Source: DATIHT01 sp964348615 (GTDB lineage: Bacteria; Patescibacteriota; Microgenomatia; Curtissbacterales; GWA2-41-24). Taken from it: DNA of 28,608 bases. Every line of letters starts with the position of its first letter. The first letter of the stretch is position 1. A program made the position numbers and the translations under genes. The notes below the pieces were generated by a model that was not told the DNA's origin, did not search any database, and was given only the letters and a program-made list of their open reading frames with translations. The DNA lies in the NCBI GenBank assembly GCA_964348615.1, contig CAYGDE010000005.1:1-28608 (forward strand), read 5' to 3'. This document shows, in pieces, positions 5,679 to 12,871 of the stretch.

Positions 5679-7328
5679 TTACCAACTTTTTCTAATGTGG
5701 GATTTGGCGAAGGAAATATCAACTTCTATTTTTTTGCCTGGATTAAAAATATCTTGCGGGTCGAATACTTCTTTTATTTGTTTAAATACTTCAAGAATTT
5801 GAGGTGAAAACATTTTTTTGAGGTAGGGTGTTCTGATTAAACCATCGTTGTGTTCCCCGGAAAGTGAACCTCCATACTTTGTCACCAGATCGAACACTTC
5901 ATCGTTAACTTTATAAATTTTTTCAACTTCGTCTGGTTTTCTAATGTCCACAAGCGGAATAATGTGAAAGTTTCCGTTGCCGATGTGACCTGCAATGGTA
6001 TAAAGCAGATTGTTGTCATTTAAGATTTTGTAAATTTTAGGAAAAAATTCCGGTAAGACTTTTGGGTCAACGATTGTATCATCGATAAATGGCGAGGCAT
6101 ATTTGTCTTTTACTCTGTGACGCAGAAGGTTAAAACTTTCGCGCCTAATTGCCCAATATTTTTCCCTTTCCCTTTCATTTTTGGTAATTTTTGTGCGGGT
6201 GTTTTTAAATGTTTTTAATTCTTCTTGCAGTTTGTTTAGGTTTTCGTGAATTTTTTTAAGATCGTCGTTTTCGTATTCGACAATAAGAATAAGTTGGGGC
6301 ATACCGTGGGTTGCGACATCGATAAAATCTGGTAGGAATTCTTTGGTAAGTGAAAGAAAGTTCTTATGAAGAATTTTTCCAAAACCGTAAAAATATTTAA
6401 GCGCCAGACGAAGCGTATGGTGGTCATAAGTTTCAAAACTGTCTGGATTATGTTTTAGGACTGTTTGGACAATTTGGGGAATGTTTTCAAAACTATTCAT
6501 ATAAATCATCAGCATCCCATGGTGTTTTACTTTTGGTAATAGTTTGAGACGGATTTGAGTGATGATCCCAAGGGTTCCTTGTGAACCAACAAAAAGTCTT
6601 GTCAGGTCAAAGGTCTGTTTGTCCCAAACATTCCAAATATTGTAGCCGGCAGAATTTTTTGAAACTTTCGGTTGTTCATTTTTTATTAGGTCGTGGTTTT
6701 TGTCAAAAATTTCGTACAGTTTTTTGTAAATTTGTCCCTCAAAATCTGGTTTTTTAATTTTTTCTTTTAAGACATTTTTGGAAATGGGTGCGAATTTATA
6801 TTCATTTCCGTCTGAAAGCACAACTTTTAGTTCTTGGACAAATTCTTCAGCTTTTCCGTATTGGAGAGATTTTTCGCCACCGGCATTGTTGGCAACCAAT
6901 CCACCGACTGTACAAATATTTTTAGAGGATGTGTACGGAGGATAAACAAGATCTTTTTCCTTTAATGCCTTTTCTAAATCCCTGTAATATGCACCTGGCT
7001 CCAAAACCACAAAATCTTTGCCAATTTGTTCTACTTTATTCAGCTTGGAAACACTAAGTTGGATAGAGGTTGTAAGTGAACCCCCACTCATATCTGTACC
7101 AGCTGCGCGAGCTGTAAGTGCCATGTCTGGATTATTTTTTTTTGCCGCAGATGTGAACTTCACTAGGTTTTCAATATCGGTTTTGTCATTTGGAAAAACA
7201 ACTATTTGGGGTTTGAGTTCAAAAATGCTGGCGTCGTGTGAGTACTTGGACAAGATTTCTTCGTCATTTGTAATTTCCCCAGCAAAGCCGCTTTTTTTGA
7301 TTGCGTCTGAAAGATTTTTTGTGTCCAC
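5679..7328 (-). CDS. FAD-linked oxidase/dehydrogenase, GlcD/D-lactate dehydrogenase type
   Basis: This 549-residue protein has an N-terminal FAD-binding-4 (PCMH) domain with RAAGTDMSGGS at 74-84, the TVGGLVANNAGG flavin loop at 140-151 and GSQGTLGII at 248-256. A C-terminal FAD-oxidase domain follows with GHIGNGNFH (447-455), GEHNDG (491-496) and DIFNPGK (526-532). Relatives oxidise glycolate, D-lactate, D-2-hydroxyglutarate or similar 2-hydroxyacids. No iron-sulfur cysteine cluster is attached, so the electron acceptor is unknown. The start is GTG at 7328, two bases after the transketolase C stop, which puts it last in the glycerate kinase-tktN-tktC operon. Its neighbours favour glycolate, glycerate or a related acid as substrate, but this is inference. 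Confidence 0.88.
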   Translation of the reverse strand: MDTKNLSDAIKKSGFAGEITNDEEILSKYSHDASIFELKPQIVVFPNDKTDIENLVKFTSAAKKNNPDMALTARAAGTDMSGGSLTTSIQLSVSKLNKVEQIGKDFVVLEPGAYYRDLEKALKEKDLVYPPYTSSKNICTVGGLVANNAGGEKSLQYGKAEEFVQELKVVLSDGNEYKFAPISKNVLKEKIKKPDFEGQIYKKLYEIFDKNHDLIKNEQPKVSKNSAGYNIWNVWDKQTFDLTRLFVGSQGTLGIITQIRLKLLPKVKHHGMLMIYMNSFENIPQIVQTVLKHNPDSFETYDHHTLRLALKYFYGFGKILHKNFLSLTKEFLPDFIDVATHGMPQLILIVEYENDDLKKIHENLNKLQEELKTFKNTRTKITKNEREREKYWAIRRESFNLLRHRVKDKYASPFIDDTIVDPKVLPEFFPKIYKILNDNNLLYTIAGHIGNGNFHIIPLVDIRKPDEVEKIYKVNDEVFDLVTKYGGSLSGEHNDGLIRTPYLKKMFSPQILEVFKQIKEVFDPQDIFNPGKKIEVDISFAKSHIRKSW

Positions 7329-7330
7329 AA

Positions 7331-8320
7331 TTATTTTCTTTCTATTACCTTTTTTACGGCTTCTTTTATTGCTTCTTCCCCCAGATTGTATTTTTTAATA
7401 AGCTCTATCGGGCTGCCACTTTCGGCAAAGGTATCTTGAAGGCCAATAAATTCCATAGGAACAGGATGATTTTTGGCAAAAAATTCTGCTAAGGCTCCCC
7501 CTAAACCGCCCGTTATCTGATGATCCTCTACTACCACTGCACATTTGGATTTTGCAATTGAATTTGAAACCCCATCCTCGTCTAGTGGTTTTATTGTGGC
7601 AACATTAACAACTATCGACGGTACATGTTCTGCTTCTAAACTTTTGGCGGCTTTTAGCGCGTAGTATAAGAGATGGCCTGTTGCAAAAATTGTGACTTGC
7701 GGATTTCCGCTTTGCCAAAACTCGCTTGCCGATTTGGTGTCAAAGGGGGTTCTGTCTGTAGTTATAATGGGGGTTTTGTCACGAGTGAAGCGTAAATATA
7801 CAGGCCCATTGATTTTTGCAGCCTCTTGGGTTGCCCTTCTCGCCTCATGGGAATCACAAGGAACAATCACTGTTATACCTGGCCAACAACGGACTATGGC
7901 AATATCTTCTGTTGCTTGATGGGTGGCCCCGTCTGGGCCGGTAACAATACCTGAATGATGTCCAGCAATTTTAACGTTTGCTTCGTTGTAAACAATGGTT
8001 GTCCTGATAGTTTCCCAATTTTTGCCCGGAGAAAAAGTTGCATAAGAAGCAATGAATGGGATTTTGCCAGATACACCCATGCCTGCCGCTATTGCTGCCA
8101 TGTTTTGTTCGGCGACACCTACTTCAAAAAAACGCTCAGGGTGCTTTTTGGCAAACCCTTCGCATCTGGTAGACTCTGTGAGGTCAGCGCACAAAACAAC
8201 CACATTTGGATCTTCTTGTCCAAGTTGCTCGAGTGCTTCACCAAACCCATCGCGGGTTGGTTTTTGTTCCGGGTCGGTATCAAATAATTTTTCGTTTAGA
8301 TGTAGGTTTGGATTAAGCAT
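7331..8320 (-). CDS. Transketolase, C-terminal subunit
   Basis: This 329-residue protein corresponds to the pyrimidine-binding and C-terminal domains of transketolase. It has the catalytic Glu of GVAEQNM (E71), the HHSGIVTGPDGATHQ region (121-135) and a C-terminal domain with the VVEDHQITGGLGG motif. It needs the N-terminal half encoded directly upstream to form the thiamine diphosphate site at the dimer interface. The two-carbon transfer it catalyses links glyceraldehyde 3-phosphate and pentose phosphates in the non-oxidative pentose phosphate pathway. Its ATG directly abuts the stop of the N-terminal subunit gene, so the two should be translated together. Split transketolases are common in archaea and in many CPR and anaerobic bacteria. 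Confidence 0.95.
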   Translation of the reverse strand: MLNPNLHLNEKLFDTDPEQKPTRDGFGEALEQLGQEDPNVVVLCADLTESTRCEGFAKKHPERFFEVGVAEQNMAAIAAGMGVSGKIPFIASYATFSPGKNWETIRTTIVYNEANVKIAGHHSGIVTGPDGATHQATEDIAIVRCWPGITVIVPCDSHEARRATQEAAKINGPVYLRFTRDKTPIITTDRTPFDTKSASEFWQSGNPQVTIFATGHLLYYALKAAKSLEAEHVPSIVVNVATIKPLDEDGVSNSIAKSKCAVVVEDHQITGGLGGALAEFFAKNHPVPMEFIGLQDTFAESGSPIELIKKYNLGEEAIKEAVKKVIERK

Positions 8321-9184
8321 TTATTGGTGTTCTGACTCAATTTTACCCTGCAAAGTTCTAAGTTCACTTAGTGCCGTTTTTGCTTCTTGGAGGTTTGGTG
8401 GTTTGCCGTGCCATTCAAATTTATTTTCCATAAAATCTACTCCTTTGCCGGGAATTGTATGGGCAATAATTACAGTTGGTTTCTGGTGAACTGCCTGCGC
8501 TTCGGAAATAGTACTTACAAATTCGCGAATATTGTGTCCGTCTACCTCAAAAACTTCCCAATTAAACGATTTATATTTGTCAACAAGCGATTCCAAAGGC
8601 ATTATATCTTCAGTAAAACCATCTATTTGAATATTATTGCGGTCGATAACTACAGTTAAATTATCCACTTTGTTTTTCCCCGCAAACATTATTGCCTCCC
8701 AGGTATTTCCCTCCTGGTGTTCGCCATCGGATGTTAAACAGTAAGTTCTGTATGTTTTGTTATCCAGTTTGGCGGCAAGTGCAATACCAATGGCCTGCGA
8801 TAATCCTTCCCCCAGAGGCCCCGATGTAGTTTCTACCCCAGGAAGCGCTGTTCTGTGAGGGTGCCCCTGCAAGCGAGAATCAATTTTTCTGAGAGTCTTT
8901 AGTTCTTCTTGTCCAAAATATCCCGTCATTGCCATTAAAACGTAACGGATAGGACAAATATGACCGTTTGAAAGAATGAGCCTGTCCCTTTCCGGCCAAT
9001 CTGGGTCTTTGGGGTTGTGATTTAAAATATAGAAGTAAAAAGCAGTGAAAATATCTGCCATTCCCAAAGAACCGGCACTATGCCCAGAACCTGCTTCCAA
9101 TAGTGTTTCAATTAAAAGCTGCCTGGCCGAATTCGCCTTTTTTTCTAGAAAGATAAGCTTTTCGTCGTGCAACTCGTCAACCAT
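8321..9184 (-). CDS. Transketolase, N-terminal subunit
   Basis: This is the thiamine-diphosphate-binding half of transketolase, about 287 residues. It shows SGHSAGSLGMADI near the N terminus, SNGH, GPLGEGL, and the diphosphate/Mg motif SDGEHQEGNTW at about 152-162 followed by DRNNIQIDG. Two starts are possible: TTG at 9196 and ATG at 9184. The ATG is chosen as the stronger codon, giving an 8-base overlap with the glycerate kinase stop (9177). No Shine-Dalgarno sequence is visible, so translation is probably coupled. It is followed immediately by the C-terminal subunit. With the divergent epimerase-like gene it suggests a pentose phosphate link in this gene block. Confidence 0.94.
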   Translation of the reverse strand: MVDELHDEKLIFLEKKANSARQLLIETLLEAGSGHSAGSLGMADIFTAFYFYILNHNPKDPDWPERDRLILSNGHICPIRYVLMAMTGYFGQEELKTLRKIDSRLQGHPHRTALPGVETTSGPLGEGLSQAIGIALAAKLDNKTYRTYCLTSDGEHQEGNTWEAIMFAGKNKVDNLTVVIDRNNIQIDGFTEDIMPLESLVDKYKSFNWEVFEVDGHNIREFVSTISEAQAVHQKPTVIIAHTIPGKGVDFMENKFEWHGKPPNLQEAKTALSELRTLQGKIESEHQ

Positions 9185-10454
9185 GTTTGTAGACAATCAT
9201 CAAGTCGGATACGTTGGATGGCAGTCTTTCTGTCAGTATAGCATCGCCAACTTTTTCAAAGAAAGTATAGGCATCGTTATTTTGTAAATACTTGTTTATA
9301 TCTAATCCTTTGGCTTTTGCGCTTTGTAAAGTTTTAAAATCCCCAATTGCTCCGGCTGCTTTTGAGTTATCCCAGCCGTCGGAATCGAAAAAACATATTG
9401 TAGTATTTGCCGCAAGCGTTAGAAGGGCCGCCAAAACTGCCTGCTGATTTCTGCCCCCAACCCCACTACCACCAACCTTAACGTCCGTTTCTCCTCCTGC
9501 AATTAAGATCGTTCCGTTTTTGGCATTTTGGGAAAGTTTATTGCCAGCCCCATTCGCATTATCTTGAAAATGGTCGGAATATATTTGGGCGCTTACGCCT
9601 AATTCTTCGGCTTTTTGCAGCATTGCCGAAAGTGCAGTGCCGTTTTTAAGAATGAGCACATTTTCGACATTTTGGAAATACTTTTCGTCCTTCGGGCTTT
9701 CAACGAAATCTTTACCTTCAAATGAGAGTATTTGGGAAAGATTGTATTTTTTGATGACGTTTTGTACATCTTCTTTTGTGGTTGGATCCATGACCATTGG
9801 ACCTGAAGCAATTGTTGATAAATCGTTGCCGGGCACGTCGGAGAAAACTAAGTTAATCGCTTTTGCTGGAAATAAGATTTTTGCAAGTCCTCCACCTTTT
9901 ACTATGTCTATGTGTTTTCTGATTATGTTCATGTCCTGAATTGTAGCTCCGGAGTGAAGTAGTGTTTTGTTGACATCTACCATTTGCTCGAGTGATAGAT
10001 TGTGAGGAGATCCTAACATCACTGACCCGCCTCCACAAGTAATCACAAGTACTAAATCTTTCGGGGTAAGGTTTGAAAGTTTTTTTATTACCTTTTGGGT
10101 GAAATCTATATTTGCTTGAGAAGGAAGCGGATGCGTACCTTGGGAAAATTCTATTTTTTGGAAATTTTCCTGGTTTGTATCAATCACATAACCTTCGGTA
10201 ATTTTATCCTTTAAAATATTTTCTATAATTTTGGCGTTTTTTGCACTGCCCTTTCCAAAGCCTAAGATAATAACTTTCTCAAAATCTGCAAGGTTTACCT
10301 CTTGTGTATCAATTTTCAGTTTGTTTTTAGAAAGGGATATTTTTTGAGAAATAATTTTTTCGGGCTGAATTGCAACAAGCGCTGCTTCGACTAAATCTAA
10401 AACAATTTTTCTTTGGGGGGTTTTGGCAAGCTCTTCGTAGTTTTTAATTAGCAT
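9177..10454 (-). CDS. Glycerate 2-kinase, MOFRL type
   Basis: This 425-residue protein carries the DUF4147 kinase domain (GFGKGSA at 66-72, GTHPLP at 106-111, GGGS at 141-144, SDVPGND at 205-211) and the C-terminal MOFRL domain (GGETDVKVGG at 320-329, GGRNQQ at 333-338). The family phosphorylates D-glycerate with ATP, usually at position 2, to give 2-phosphoglycerate, which enters lower glycolysis. It heads the leftward operon with both transketolase halves and an FAD-linked oxidase. Its promoter (TTGACC, 17 bp, GATACT) places the transcript start two bases before the ATG, and the -10 lies in one arm of an inverted repeat shared with the divergent gene. A D-2-hydroxyacid dehydrogenase that could supply D-glycerate from hydroxypyruvate lies nearby at 12872. 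Confidence 0.92.
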   Translation of the reverse strand: MLIKNYEELAKTPQRKIVLDLVEAALVAIQPEKIISQKISLSKNKLKIDTQEVNLADFEKVIILGFGKGSAKNAKIIENILKDKITEGYVIDTNQENFQKIEFSQGTHPLPSQANIDFTQKVIKKLSNLTPKDLVLVITCGGGSVMLGSPHNLSLEQMVDVNKTLLHSGATIQDMNIIRKHIDIVKGGGLAKILFPAKAINLVFSDVPGNDLSTIASGPMVMDPTTKEDVQNVIKKYNLSQILSFEGKDFVESPKDEKYFQNVENVLILKNGTALSAMLQKAEELGVSAQIYSDHFQDNANGAGNKLSQNAKNGTILIAGGETDVKVGGSGVGGRNQQAVLAALLTLAANTTICFFDSDGWDNSKAAGAIGDFKTLQSAKAKGLDINKYLQNNDAYTFFEKVGDAILTERLPSNVSDLMIVYKHG

Positions 10455-10460
10455 CTATTC

Positions 10461-10504
10461 TAAGTATCAAGGGTTAGGTGTCGTGGGTCAAGACTTGATA
10501 CTTA
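10461..10504. promoter_or_regulatory. Perfect 11-bp inverted repeat between divergent operons, candidate operator
   Basis: TAAGTATCAAG (10461-10471) and CTTGATACTTA (10494-10504) are perfect inverted copies separated by 22 bases. Each arm lies close to one of the two divergent start codons (10454 and 10530). The left arm holds the glycerate kinase -10; the right arm contains TTGATA and runs into the heptad array. A regulator binding site or a large RNA hairpin are the two main readings. Confidence 0.6.
10463..10491 (-). promoter_or_regulatory. Promoter of the glycerate kinase operon
   Basis: -35 TTGACC (10486-10491), 17-bp spacer, -10 GATACT (10463-10468), which ends eight bases before the ATG. 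The -10 lies within the left arm of the inverted repeat at 10461-10504, so a protein bound there could control it. Confidence 0.55.
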
Positions 10505-10529
10505 ATACGTAATACTTAATACTTAATAC
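10499..10529 (+). repeat. TACTTAA heptad tandem array abutting a start codon
   Basis: Four tandem seven-base units (TACTTAA, TACGTAA, TACTTAA, TACTTAA) plus TAC end exactly at the ATG at 10530. One base differs in the second unit. The array supplies overlapping weak -10-like hexamers. Its copy number could change by slippage. Confidence 0.85.
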
Positions 10530-11177
10530 ATGGCTACTGTTGTCCCGGGAATACTTACAAACGACGAGAACGAATATCGCTCGCGGCTGGAAAAAGCAGA
10601 ACATGTTTGTAACCTAGTTCAGATTGATGTTGTCGATGGCAAATTTGCTCCGAGCAAAACTGTCGGTGTCGACGTTATCAAAAAATATCCCCCATCGTGT
10701 TTTTTGGAAATTCAACTTATGGTAATTTACCCCATGAATTATATCGATGAGTTAGCTTCGCTTCCTTTTGTAACAAAAATTATTTTTCCATTTGAAATTG
10801 ATGGTGACATTTATGAAAATATTTATTTGGTAAAAAAATTTGAAAAATCCGTCGGGCTTTCTTTGAACCCAGATACACCTGTTGGCGCATCACTTCACTA
10901 TTTTGATGATATTGATCTTTTGCTTTTAATGACCGGCAGGCCGGGTTTTTCGGGACAAAAACTGGGCGAGGACACCTATGAACGAATAATCTCTGCAAAA
11001 AAAATCAACAATTCTCTTCCTGTCGAGGTTGATATTGGAGTTAACTTTAAAAACGCATCAAAGCTCGCTTTTGCCGGGGCTGATTTTTTGGTTTCTTCAT
11101 CAGGACTTTATAATGAGCCTGATTTCCGGATCGCTTTTGAAAAAATGGCAAAACTGGCAGACGTTTCGAACAGGTAA
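10530..11177 (+). CDS. Ribulose-phosphate 3-epimerase-like TIM-barrel protein with altered metal site
   Basis: This 215-residue protein aligns along its whole length with ribulose-phosphate 3-epimerase: IDVVDGKFAPS (32-42), LNPDTP (112-117), MTGRPGFSGQK (134-144) and EVDIGVN (166-172). The two acids used as general base/acid in the family are kept (D33 and D168). However, both metal-binding histidines are glutamine (Q31 where HVD is usual, Q62 where HLM is usual), and the N-terminal Ser of PSIL is Gly (G7). The phosphate-binding GSA(I)F segment reads SSSGLY. It may therefore be a metal-independent or re-purposed sugar-phosphate enzyme. It heads the rightward group opposite glycerate kinase and transketolase, which fits a pentose phosphate role. 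The fold is confident; epimerase activity is uncertain. Confidence 0.75.
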   Translation: MATVVPGILTNDENEYRSRLEKAEHVCNLVQIDVVDGKFAPSKTVGVDVIKKYPPSCFLEIQLMVIYPMNYIDELASLPFVTKIIFPFEIDGDIYENIYLVKKFEKSVGLSLNPDTPVGASLHYFDDIDLLLLMTGRPGFSGQKLGEDTYERIISAKKINNSLPVEVDIGVNFKNASKLAFAGADFLVSSSGLYNEPDFRIAFEKMAKLADVSNR

Positions 11178-11179
11178 TT

Positions 11180-11188
11180 TGTTATTAT
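11180..11188 (+). promoter_or_regulatory. Extended -10 before the LOG-like gene
   Basis: TGT-TATTAT ends six bases before the ATG at 11195, predicting a transcript that begins on the start codon. No clear -35 is present. Confidence 0.45.
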
Positions 11189-11194
11189 TAACCA

Positions 11195-11794
11195 ATGCCC
11201 AAAATCGATAATATCACCTTCCTGGGTTATGCAGATGCTAAAGAAGCTGATGATCCATTCCAATCGTCTTTTGAGGTTGCAAAGCTGTGCGCGCAAAAAG
11301 GCTTGACTGTTGTTAATGGCGCTGGCCCGGGAGTTATGAAAGCGTCTACAGAAGGTGCGCATGCCGGAGGTGGAAAGGCCATTGGTATCACTTTTTACCC
11401 CAAGGATATTCCCATGTTTGAAGGCAGAGATGAAACTAACAAGGTGGATCAGTTGATTGTTTGCGACAACTATTTGGAAAGAACTTTGAAACTTTTAGAA
11501 ACAGGACAGATTCACGTAATTTTTAATGGCGGAACTGGGACTATTTCCGAATTTGGTATGGCATGGGGTTTGGCTCGTTTGTATTTTGGACACCATAAGC
11601 CCTTGGTTTTGTATGGAGACTTTTGGCAAAAAATTATTTTTGCATTTACTGAAGGAATGTACATTCGACCGGAAGAGAGACAAGTTTTTAAAATTGTCTC
11701 AAAACCACAAGAGGTAATTGAGGCAATTGATGAATTTGGGAAAATCATAGAAGCTGAAGCGCATGTTCACAAAAACCCAATTTTTTCGATTTGA
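11195..11794 (+). CDS. LOG-family (TIGR00730-like) Rossmann-fold protein
   Basis: This 199-residue protein has the lysine-decarboxylase-like/LOG fold: NGAGPGVMKA at 41-50, GGGKAIGI at 58-65, R96 in the helix before the active-site loop, and NGGTGTISE at 111-119. The last is the family PGGxGTxxE motif with Pro replaced by Asn, while the catalytic-type Arg and Glu are kept. LOG proteins cleave nucleoside 5'-monophosphates to the base and ribose 5-phosphate (cytokinin activation in plants, nucleotide recycling in bacteria). Ribose 5-phosphate release would fit a block rich in pentose phosphate genes, but that is inference. It lies 17 bases after the epimerase-like gene and has its own -10. Confidence 0.78.
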   Translation: MPKIDNITFLGYADAKEADDPFQSSFEVAKLCAQKGLTVVNGAGPGVMKASTEGAHAGGGKAIGITFYPKDIPMFEGRDETNKVDQLIVCDNYLERTLKLLETGQIHVIFNGGTGTISEFGMAWGLARLYFGHHKPLVLYGDFWQKIIFAFTEGMYIRPEERQVFKIVSKPQEVIEAIDEFGKIIEAEAHVHKNPIFSI

Positions 11795-11807
11795 ATGAAC
11801 AAAAAAT

Positions 11808-11836
11808 TTGTTACCTGAACAATTAAATAATATAAC
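11808..11836 (+). promoter_or_regulatory. Promoter of the PfkB kinase gene
   Basis: -35 TTGTTA (11808-11813), 17-bp spacer, -10 TATAAC (11831-11836), which ends eight bases before the ATG. The leader would be about two bases. Confidence 0.6.
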
Positions 11837-11844
11837 AATAACCA

Positions 11845-12837
11845 ATGCAAAACCAGTTCGATTTAATAACGATTGGAGATTCTACAATAGACACATTCAT
11901 TCGCATCCATGATGCCACAGTTGAGTGTGATGTGAACAGAGAAGATTGTAAAATTTGTGTCCCGTATGGGGCCAAAATCCCTGTTGATTCAATTGCATAT
12001 GGGGTTGCAGGAAATGCCGCCAACGTTGCAGTGGGGGCAAGTAGACTTGGGATGAAGGTGGCAATTTATACAAACTTGGGTGACGATGATCAGGGCAAAA
12101 AAATTCAAGAAGAATTGAGAAAACAGGGCGTGGACAGCACCTATGTTCAGACAAATAAAGGAAAAACTTCTAATCTTTCTGTAGTTTTAACTTTTCAGGG
12201 GGAACGCACAATTTTTGTTTACCATCAAGACTGGTTTTATCATTTGCCGAATTTGGATAATTCAAAGTGGGTTTATTTAACATCTATGGCCCAAACTTTC
12301 ACAGACTCAAAGATTATGGATGAGGTTTACCATTACGTTTCTAAATCTGGCGCTAAACTTGCCTTTGGCCCGGGCACATTTCAACTAAAAGCAAATATTA
12401 AAAGATTCCCAAAGATTTTAGACAATTGCGAGCTTTTGATCGTTAACATGACAGAAGCTAAGCAAATATTGGGTGTAGATTCAAAAGAAGTTCTAAACCC
12501 GCGTGACACGCTTTCCAAACTCCATATGCTGGGCCCAAAGAATGTAGTAATTACCGACGGCGAGGAAGGATCGTATGGTTCAGATGGAAACCATAATTAT
12601 AAATTAGGTGTTTTAACAACCCGAGTAATCGAAAGAACCGGTGCGGGTGATGCATATTCTGCAGGACTCATTACTGCCCTAAATTCAAACGAATCTTTTG
12701 ACGAAGCAATGGTTTGGGGAACAATTAATGCCGGGCACATTATTTCTGCCTCTGGAACACAGAAGGCTCTTTTGACAAGAGAAGAATTATTAAGGTACAG
12801 AAAGACGATTGCGGAGTTTGTGGCAGTTTTGATGTAA
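11845..12837 (+). CDS. PfkB/ribokinase-family sugar kinase
   Basis: This 330-residue protein has the PfkB signature 1 region GNAANVAVGASRLG (56-69) and signature 2 with ERTGAGDAYSAG (263-274), where D269 is the catalytic base and GAG forms the anion hole. The N terminus (LITIGDSTIDTFI) is typical of the family. Members phosphorylate ribose, fructose, 2-keto-3-deoxygluconate, nucleosides or sugar phosphates with ATP, and the specificity cannot be read here. A short insert with two cysteines at about 35-38 (EDCKIC) is unusual; it recalls sequences annotated as ribokinase-like in CPR genomes, from memory only. It sits between the LOG-like gene and a D-2-hydroxyacid dehydrogenase on the same strand, with an individual promoter. 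Confidence 0.9.
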   Translation: MQNQFDLITIGDSTIDTFIRIHDATVECDVNREDCKICVPYGAKIPVDSIAYGVAGNAANVAVGASRLGMKVAIYTNLGDDDQGKKIQEELRKQGVDSTYVQTNKGKTSNLSVVLTFQGERTIFVYHQDWFYHLPNLDNSKWVYLTSMAQTFTDSKIMDEVYHYVSKSGAKLAFGPGTFQLKANIKRFPKILDNCELLIVNMTEAKQILGVDSKEVLNPRDTLSKLHMLGPKNVVITDGEEGSYGSDGNHNYKLGVLTTRVIERTGAGDAYSAGLITALNSNESFDEAMVWGTINAGHIISASGTQKALLTREELLRYRKTIAEFVAVLM

Positions 12838-12856
12838 ATAATTTTTAATCGGTAAT

Positions 12857-12865
12857 TGGTATTAT
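12857..12865 (+). promoter_or_regulatory. Extended -10 before the hydroxyacid dehydrogenase gene
   Basis: TGG-TATTAT ends six bases before the ATG at 12872, which predicts transcription starting at the start codon. Confidence 0.45.
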
Positions 12866-12871
12866 AAATAT

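Noticed and set aside
7955..8489. Plus-strand open frames of 110 and 145 codons
   Set aside because: They lie entirely antisense to the clearly conserved transketolase subunits and resemble no family.
10499..10529. Short tandem repeats as a CRISPR array
   Set aside because: Units are only seven bases, directly adjacent with no spacers, and abut a start codon. No cas-like gene is present in the window.
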